A stretch of 47,500 bases of DNA, from NCBI RefSeq assembly GCF_964340395.1, contig NC_135551.1:21846003-21893502 (forward strand), read 5' to 3'. Origin of the DNA: Glandiceps talaboti. Taxonomy: Eukaryota > Hemichordata > Enteropneusta > Spengelidae. Shown here one piece after another: positions 32,533-42,300 of the stretch (positions are counted from its first letter, which is position 1; every line of letters begins with the position of its first letter). The translations under genes were made by a program, and so were the position numbers. The notes below the pieces were generated by a model. That model was given only the letters and a program-made list of their open reading frames with translations, was not told where the DNA came from and ran no database searches.

Positions 32533-35500
32533 CTGCAAACACAAAGTAAGGATGCTTTCAATGGTATGCAAGCAAGTGTAATTATCCAAACAGGATAAAA
32601 TTGGAAATCGCCTTCACAGTTCGCTGTAAAATTGCTAAAAATAGCCATGAAGTTTTCTGACAGGACAATTTCAATGGTATTGAAGCAAGTTTAATTATCT
32701 ACACTGGGCAAAAATTGAAGATCGTACTCACATTTTTGAAATACAGATCATTCAACAACATGCAAAGAAGGCCAACCAATTTGTGGGAAACAAGACTCAT
32801 GGATTGTTACCCTTACTGTTTGAGGTAGTATACAAATTTGCAAACCTCCCATCAATTTCAAATCACCAACCTTTGCTTAAGAAGTGTAAAAACAGCTTTA
32901 GATAGTTGGCCAGGTTTCAAGTCCATTGAACCTTGACCAGGTTCCAAGTCCATTGAACCTTAACCAGGTTCCAAGTCCATTGAATCTTGACCAGGTTCAA
33001 AGTCCATTGAATCTTGACCAGGTTCAAAGGCCATTGAACCTTGACCAGGTTCCAAGTCCATTGAACCCAGTTTCCAAGTCCAATGAGCCTTCAACAGGGC
33101 TTTCACAATCAGCAATAAGGATCAACAATCACCAAAAATAACAAACCCCCAATGACAAATCTTATAGAAATATTGACACTAGGTTATGTTATGACTTGTG
33201 AATATAATCAGGAATCAAAAATCAATATTTTTCTCCTACCACATTTTCTTTTCCGCCAAATGTCTTTCTTTGTTTTCAGTTTTCCCAGTAGCCTAGGTTC
33301 AGTTGTAGTGTTGACTTTTGATTGCTTCTTAGCTCCTCTAAGAAGGTCTTTCAACCTGTAAAAACATATCTGTCATTTAACGGTTTGTTTGGAGAAATGC
33401 TATAGTCCTATTGACATGTACATGAAACACCCTCCTACAGGCCAACAAGGATAGTGTGGTATTTGCTTTGTACAGTAATAAATTTCATGTCTACTATGTA
33501 ACCAAAGAAATACAAAAGAAACAACAGTTAGTTGCATGTGGAGTTATGATGGGGAAATGGTTACAGTGGCCAGCTTGGAATCTGCAAGTTGCAGGTACAA
33601 GTCCCATCACTGTTGTTTTGTTCCTGAATGTTTGTTTCACACATTCTAGCACAGTTTAGGATGAGCTACATGTACACAATAAAAATGAGGCACCACAGGC
33701 CGGCATATATTACCAACCTACAACTTTTGATTATCAATATATCCAATTTGATGGACATATGAGACATCCACAAAACTATATATGTATGTCTAAGTTACTG
33801 AGATATACATACCTGTCCATCACCTCCTCTTCAGAGCTATTCTTTGGTATGACATTCGCATATATATTGACAGGACAGATATGATCCGCAAAGTCTCTTA
33901 TCTGAATTTAGGAAGACAGATCACAGATTCAATCTAAAACATTGTTGAGAGAAGCGTGACCTGTGCTGGAATCAAACTATAAAATTTAATATATTCATTT
34001 ATCAGTCTAAAGTTCTATACCAGCTAAACAAACCAATCATTTCTATTTCCGATACTCATTTTTCGTCCATTTTGGAAAAAGAAAACGTCACACTATAGTG
34101 AACTACCATCATTCATACTTGCCAAATGCATGGCAGTACAAGAAGCCATCAACAAGCACGTAAACAATTTTTGTAAATTGAATCAACTAAGAATGTTGTC
34201 AAATGAAACATTCCTTCCAGCTAAAATCTGAATAGCACCCATAGTGTCCAAAGTATGCAATCTTCGGTCTTCCCAATACTTGGTGTAGATATCAAATATA
34301 CTATGTTCATGATCTGAACTCCAGTCAGAGAGTTCTACCAGCAGTACGCTAACAAGTCAACTGACTTACTCTGCTAATATCATCAAGAAATTTAGCTATT
34401 ATTATGGCAGGTTCATTTTAGGGTGCTTGCCAGACTTCCTAGCACACAGAAAATTGTAGCGGAAGACAAGCAGAGCATCCTAGAAATGTCTGACAGTGTG
34501 GAAGTCATTCGTTTTACTTTGTATACAAATTGTAACACTCACCTCACTGTACGATGAATGAAACGAGTAACATAGTCTGTACTTATAGCTATCCATTCTG
34601 ATGGTCAAAAATATGAAAACAAGAATTCTGTCAAAAATTTTCAAAAAGCAAAGCACTACATCTTTATAAAGTGAATCAGTCACCTTGTTGGAGTCAAATC
34701 ATTAAGTTATTTGAAGTTTTCACCAAAATCTTTGGGATACTATTTTGTTTGTGTTGTGATTTATTCTATCTAGTCAGGTGACTGTCATGTGAGGTCTCAC
34801 ATGACAGCTGAGTGCAGGGTACTTGAAAGAATAAATAACAACTAAAATCATTTTTAGCGATGAAAATTTCAACTCACATAGTCAACAAATTGCTTGGAAG
34901 CAAATTCCATTTTTCTTTCACTGTCATCTCATCAGCATTGTCAGGGGTGTACTACAATGAGCTATTGTAGTACACCCCTGACAATGCTGACAAGACATCA
35001 GTGAACAATTTTGGATTTGCTTCCAAGAAAATTTTGACTCCGTGAGTTGAAATTTTCATTACTAAGTATGAACCCAGAGTACGAACCCAACGTACGAACC
35101 CAGAGTCCATTAAAATTGATTCTCACAACTAAAATCATGTCTGAGTCACACTGAATGCACCTGTAGGTAAGTCTTTAAGTTTTACAAGATTTCTGCAGGT
35201 CTGATCAAGTGTTGTACCCTGAATGAAGTCAGTGTGGTTGGCAATAATTAACAGACTACAACTGATGCGCTATCATTTCTAAATAAACAGATATACAGAA
35301 ATTAAATAGTCATAAAAATATGTCAATTTGCAAAAAAAAAAAATTGACAATATTTCATTAATATGATTGACCTCCACGAATTGGGTCTAAAATAAAGTAA
35401 ATGTAGACCAAAAACTTACACATAAGCAAAAATGTTGTTGAAAATTTTAGCAGGAAAAGAGTAGTGATTTAGTAATCTTACGTCACTTACTTTATGACAT

Positions 35501-36244
35501 CTCTAGGTGTTGCATTGCCAGAACATAAGAACCACATTGTTGATGGTTGAATACATAAAACATCATCGGAATTATCCATTTTACAATCCTGAAAAAAGTA
35601 AAAGGCAAATTTGTAAAATAAAAAAAAAAACGACAAATAAAACACACATCAAATATGTTTACCTATTTCTGATTTTCGTTCAGCAACAGGCATCCTAGAT
35701 AAAGGGGTAATTCGGTTTTTTTAAATATCATATTTGCTACTATATATATAACAATAAAATGTATGATAAGTTATACTTTTTTGCCTATGGGCTACATAAG
35801 CTTCTCCATCTATCTGAAATATAGACAAGATAGTAGCAATGTACAAAGGCATAATATAACAAATTAATAAAGTGTATTTACTACCTTCCATCGACATGCA
35901 TGTATCCTTGTTGCGTTGCCATCAGTTGTCAGGTGATGAGATACGTTCTTGACTTTACTGTAGTATGAGTAATGAATGTCTGATACATGCACCTGTCAAA
36001 CACAAATCATACAACGATTCAAGTTGGGTATATTTCAACACTCTTTTCTAAAGTTTAGGTACAAATGTTTAAAATGTCACTATTCCAATGACTTGATAAC
36101 AGTAGAACTATAAACCTGCATAGTAAGAATTTTACACTGTTGACTACAATATTGGCCTGATAGTTATCGTAACTTTAAAGACAAAGCATACTTGTATGTA
36201 GAATATCTTTTCAATTTCTAACATACATACATACATACATACAT

Positions 36245-36276
<32 letters not shown>

Positions 36277-36285
36277 CCAATGCAT

Positions 36286-36369
<84 letters not shown>

Positions 36370-39300
36370 CAGATTATATCTCACCTTACAATTGAAGCGT
36401 TGACTGAGTTCTACAAATAGATATTCATAGCCATACTTGGCCTTACATACCAAACGTACCATATGATGTGGACTCCTACAAATCCAGCTGTCAGATAAAT
36501 ATTTAAAAAAATAACATTCAAGAAATGGTAAGATAAACTTGCAAATAGAAAAACGCCATGAAAATAAAATCATACAATTCTTGATATGGAGTGTCTCACA
36601 AATACTGCTACGATGCGTATGTCAAATGTGACAAATATACCATACATGTATCTAAATGGACCTAGAAATGCAAAGATATCCTGGCCATACAAGTACAAAT
36701 AAATTTTACTTTGTTTATGTTTTTCAGTAGGAAATATGAATGTGTGATCTATTTAATCTCAATGTACACTACACTTACCCATCAACCAAAGTTATCAGAT
36801 GACTCAGGCATTCTTCCTGTAGAGAGAGAAAAATGCAGAGATCAGTTCACTGAGCTATTGCTACTATGGAAACCAAGCTATAGGCAAACTAACTAAGAGA
36901 GACACAAACTAACTATCATTACAGTAGGGTGGTGTCTCTGATAGCAAGTTTTCCTCAAGTGGTCACACATTCAATATCATTCACTGTTTACACTATCTTG
37001 ATTACAGGGTGACTATATCCACATAACCAAGGCACTACTATCACCTATTTTTGTAATTTACCACATACAAGAATAGTTTTATTTTGTGTGTGTATCTTAG
37101 TTTGTTTGTACCTTGATTTCCATAGTAGTTTTATACAAATATGTTTGGCAAGTAACTGAACCACTTTTACTGATCAACATTTTTGTTAGCTGAATTACAG
37201 TAAACACATCTGATCACTGAATGGCAGCATATATCTTGTACAAGTGTAGCTGCTGTAAATTGTACCTGTGGTAATTTTTGTCTAGGAAAATGATGAACGC
37301 GAATATAAACAGCTTGAAATATAATCATTTGTCAAAAATATGTTGAGATAATGATATGCAATCTGCTAAGCTAAAATGTAAGGATTTTGAGTGTATGTAC
37401 GGATAAATGTAATTACCACAGTCTTAGAAACCACTGGTAATAGTATACCATGTACTCACTCTTGAAGGTAGGTATGTAGCATTGGGATGACAGAATGTAG
37501 TGTCCAAGTATAAACTTTGTATGTCTTTAACTCTGTAAATGATACAATGTATTGTGGTATATTAAATGAAAACACAGAGTTACACAGATCACACAAAGTG
37601 ACGTATCACAATCAAGAATGAGTCATAACCACACACTGGATCAATTGTGAAAACACTATGAAACTAGGGGAGCTTTTATTGAAATAAAAGTGCATTATGG
37701 CTGGACTACAGAAACAATACCATAGAATCTAGAAAGTTATGAGTCTAAATTTTTGGGAATAAAGATCAAATAGTGTCATTAATAATTGAAGCTTTCCATG
37801 ACAAAAGTAGTGCTATTTTACAATAATTACACATAAACTCCCAAGTACAATTTCATCAACATTTGTATCTGAGGTCCAGCACTTGTGCATCAGTGACATA
37901 GTGATGGCACCCTCTCAAGTCCATAACATCACTTTGTTCACAACCTCACCTTGTACCACAATGCAATGCAGGAATTCTTCTTACTTCCTCTTTGGCAAAT
38001 CTAAAATCTCCTGTATATAAAATAGTACCTCTACTCCCTTCAAAGAGAAACCTGTGATGAAAGAAAATTGTATTTCATGATTAACTGTTAGGTCATTCTG
38101 TCAGAGCTTATTTGTGGATACTGAAGAACGACAAGTGACTTGATTGTGTGTTTCTATAGCCCAAGGAGAAGAAGAGAACTTGTACTTGTTTATGAATCAT
38201 AGCACTTCCATGGCATAGTAGCAAAGTGGGTCTGATTGTGATGTCACTGAGTAAGGCCACAAACAGATGATCATAGATCCCAGGTAGTTGGTATCAATCT
38301 CGGTCAACACTAGTTTCCGTTTTGGGTATACAAGCTGCTTCTCACATGCCCTTCTCAAACCACCTCTCCCCTCTGTCCAAGATCTTAACCCCTTCCTATT
38401 TCATTTATGTTTAGTAGAACATTATTGGCAAAATATGCTGAAACCTTCACTGCTTTCACTGTACTATATCAGGGCTCACTATTAGCCGTAGTACAGGAAA
38501 TATAGACTACTAAACATTATATCTAGACTACCAAATTAGCCATAGTACAGGAAACATAGACTACTAAACATTATACATGTATCTAGACTACCAAATTAGC
38601 AGGAATGCAGAGCACATAGACTACTAAACATTGTATCTAGACTACCAAATTAGCAGTAGTCCAGGACACATAGACTACTAAACATTGTGTCTAGACTATC
38701 AAATTAGCAGTAGTCCAGGACACATAGACTACTAAACATTGTATCTAGACTATCAAATTAGCAGTAGTCGAGGACACATAGACTACTACACATTGTATCT
38801 AGACTACCAAATTAGCAGTAGTCCAGGACACATAGACTACTAAACATTGTGTCTAGACTATCAAATTAGCAGTGGTCCAGGACACATAGACTACTAAATA
38901 TTGTATCTAGACTACCAAATTAGCAGTAGTCCAGGGTATATAGACTACTAAGCATTGTATCTAGACTATCAAATTAGCAGTAGTCCAGGACACATAGACT
39001 ACTAAACATTGTATCTAGACTACCAAATTAGCAGTAGTCCAGGACACATAGACTACTAAACATTGTATCTAGACTACCAAATTAGCAGTAGTGCAGGACA
39101 CATAGACTACTAAACATTATATCTAGACTACCAAATTAGCAGTAGTCCAGGACACATAGACTACTAAACATTGTATCTAGACTACCAAATTAGCAGTAGT
39201 CAAGGACACATAGACTACTAATCATTGTATCTAGACTATCAAATTAGCAGTAGTCCAGGACACATAGACTACTAAACATTACATCTAGACTACCAAATTA

Positions 39301-42300
39301 GCAGTAGTCCAGGACACATAGACTACTAAACATTGTATCTAGACTACCAAATTAGCAGGAGTCCAGGACACATAGACTACTAAACATTGTATCTAGACTA
39401 CCAAATTAGCAGTAGTCCTGGACACATAGACTACTAAACATTACATCTAGACTACCAAATTAGCAGTAGTCCAGGACACATAGACTACTAAACATTATAT
39501 CTAGACTACCAAATTAGCAGTAGTCCAGGACACATAGACTACTAAACATTACATCTAGACTACCAAATTAGCAGTAGTCCAGGACACATAGACTACTAAA
39601 CATTACATCTAGACTACCAAATCAGCAGTAGTCCTGGACACATAGACTACTAAACATTATATCTAGACTACCAAATCAGCAGTAGTGCAGGGTACATAGA
39701 CTACTAAACATTGTATCTAGACTAACAAATTAGCAGTAGTCCAGGACACATAGACTACTAAACATTGTATCTAGACTAACAAATTAGCAGTAGTCCAGGA
39801 CACATAGACTACTAAACATTGTATCTAGACTACCAAATTAGCAGTAGTCCAGGACACATAGACTACTAAACATTATATCTAGACTATCAAATTAGTAGGT
39901 GTGCAGAGCACATAGACTAAACATTGTATCTAGCCTACCAAATTAGCAGTAGTCCAGGACACAATGACTACTAAACATTGTATCTAGACTACCAAATTAG
40001 CAGTAGTCCAGGACACATAGACTACTAAACATTGTATCTAGACTATCAAATTAGCAGTAGTCCAGGACACAGAGACTACTAAACATTGTATCTAGACTTA
40101 ATAGTAAAGATGGTAGTCTGTGTTAGAACAATGGAAATCAATAGACAATTGTAGCTAAAACTGATCCCTCAGCTAAATCTGACTACCAAGCCTCAGTATA
40201 TGACAGTTCAAAGTTGTATATGGAATACTTACATGACAGATCCAGGACAGTGGCCACTTGGTATGGAAGTTACAAATACTTGATCCCTCTGTAATGATTA
40301 ACAACAACACACAAGCCAGTTTGAATGCATTCGAACAAAAATATGGTGTTTATACCCTACTAGTCATTCTACATCACAACTGTTCTGCAGTGCTCAAAAT
40401 ATGAGTCAAAATCTTTCAAGTCACTGTATTGTTCCTGATATTTCATAAGTTATGCTTTAAGTGGTATACTTATTTTATTCCCAGTATTTTCCTTCATTCA
40501 GCCACAAAATAATAATAACTTAAAGGTGATTCAAAATTCTCACATTCACTATCGCTAATTTGCTAGACTACATGTTTGTGAAATGCATTCTGGTTTTAAA
40601 ACTTTTCAAAAGCGTCTGCAAACACCTTTTACCTACTTACCGCCCTTAAATAAAACACTGTAAATAATCTATAAGTCTAGCCGTTTTGATTTATTTTGCC
40701 ATAATATGGGGAGATCATATTTTAGCATTTATACCCACAGACACTGCCAATTAGTGAGAAAGTGTGAGTAAATATCGGTAAATGTTGGTTAATAAGACAT
40801 GTAGAGTGTAGTTTTTGTTTACTGATGTCTATTACAACCGTGCACCAGCAATGTATTTTTTCACAAGGCTGTTGAGTTTTATTCACCTGTTGACTACGCT
40901 CGTCATAGGCTACGTGCTATCCCTGTCTCCTTATGACGTCATAAAATCCCGTGGTCTAGGTGGGACCGGAAATACCCGAAAAATCTCGAAGTAAATCCGA
41001 AGGGAAGTGACTGAAAAAAGGTCATTTTAAGGTGTTTGCAGACGCTTTTGAAAAGTTTTAAAACCAGAATGCATTTCACAAACATGTAGTCTAGCAAATT
41101 AGCGATAGTGAATGTGAGCATTTTGAATCACCTTTAAGCCTTAGGGGCTTTGTCCTTACTCATCTAGTGACTCATGGTGACAAGGCCCATTAGGTCACTT
41201 TAGCTGTAATATTTTTACAAAGTTTTGTGAAATTGACTCCGCTTTCAAAAAATCTTGCATATATCGTAGCATTTGTCCTAAAGTTGTCATTTGCTTGTAA
41301 ATTTAAAATTTAGCTAATATAATATTGGTCCACAAATCAACCAATTTTCACGCTATATCATGCTACAACAAAAGATTGATTGTACAGTGTTGTCTCTTAC
41401 CTTTGTTGACATTCCATCCCATACATCAATTGTGACAACTGTGTCATTAGGCAGGTCTTCAATGTGGGTTTTCAAAAATGTATACCTGAGATCAGAAACT
41501 AAGAGTCCCTTGGTAACCTCTGAGCAGTATAACTTTATATGTAGGCTGTGAATGAAAATATAATGTGGTGTTTTTTTTTAAACTCACAAGCCATCCAACA
41601 GACATAGGCTAATAGCAAGATGAGTGTTAATGCAGGAGGATGTAAAGTGCAGTGCTCTGGGAAAACCTGTGTTGTTCAGTAGAGAGTCAAACTGAATGAC
41701 ACTCTTCTAATACTCACTGTCATAAGGTGGCAAATGTACTCAAACTTCAAGTGGTGTGGGCTCAAACCCAATCAAAAGAGACAAGTGGTTTAACCACTCC
41801 AACATCTACAATCCCATTGCGTTTGTTTATATCGAAAGACGATGATAGAGCCCTATGACACGTGAGTGCAAGTGTGGTGTACTCGGGGGTAGTTTGCATG
41901 AGTGCAGTGCAGCAGAAAATACTGCAAGCACTTAATGTAAATACCCCTGAGTACCAACACTGGAATTCATGTGGCATGGGGTTCTGTCATAGTCTTTCGA
42001 TCATCATGAAAAGGTAAATTTCCATAAAAATCATACAACGCAATCACGTGATTTCGATCGCATCCTCATTTGCATGTCATTTGCATGCAGATATGCACTA
42101 ATGCATTTTGGTATTGCACTGCAATGCAATTATAATACCATTAGTATGCGTGCACACCAGTGCAAGTAATCTCTGGTACATATGTAATAATTTGTTTTGT
42201 AAACCCCCATGCGTATATAGTACCAGTGCAGTGTAATACAAAAGTAGCTGTGTACAATGACTCATCTCCGTCTACAGTCTAGGAGTTGATTTACTTGGGT

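Noticed and set aside
32926-33141. 71-codon plus-strand frame with a 9-residue period
   Set aside because: It is the 27-bp intronic repeat, antisense to DCLRE1C.
35663-35694. 32-nt candidate DCLRE1C exon
   Set aside because: It has GT-AG edges and restores length with the 37-nt exon, but its last codon in that frame is TAG, so it was left out of the main model.
36144-36573. Cysteine-valine repeat frame
   Set aside because: It translates the (TG)n tract, and its non-repeat part is simply DCLRE1C exon 8 read through.
38480-40097. Regular repeat array that might look like a CRISPR array
   Set aside because: The whole 54-bp unit is conserved without variable spacers, and it lies in an intron of an animal gene.
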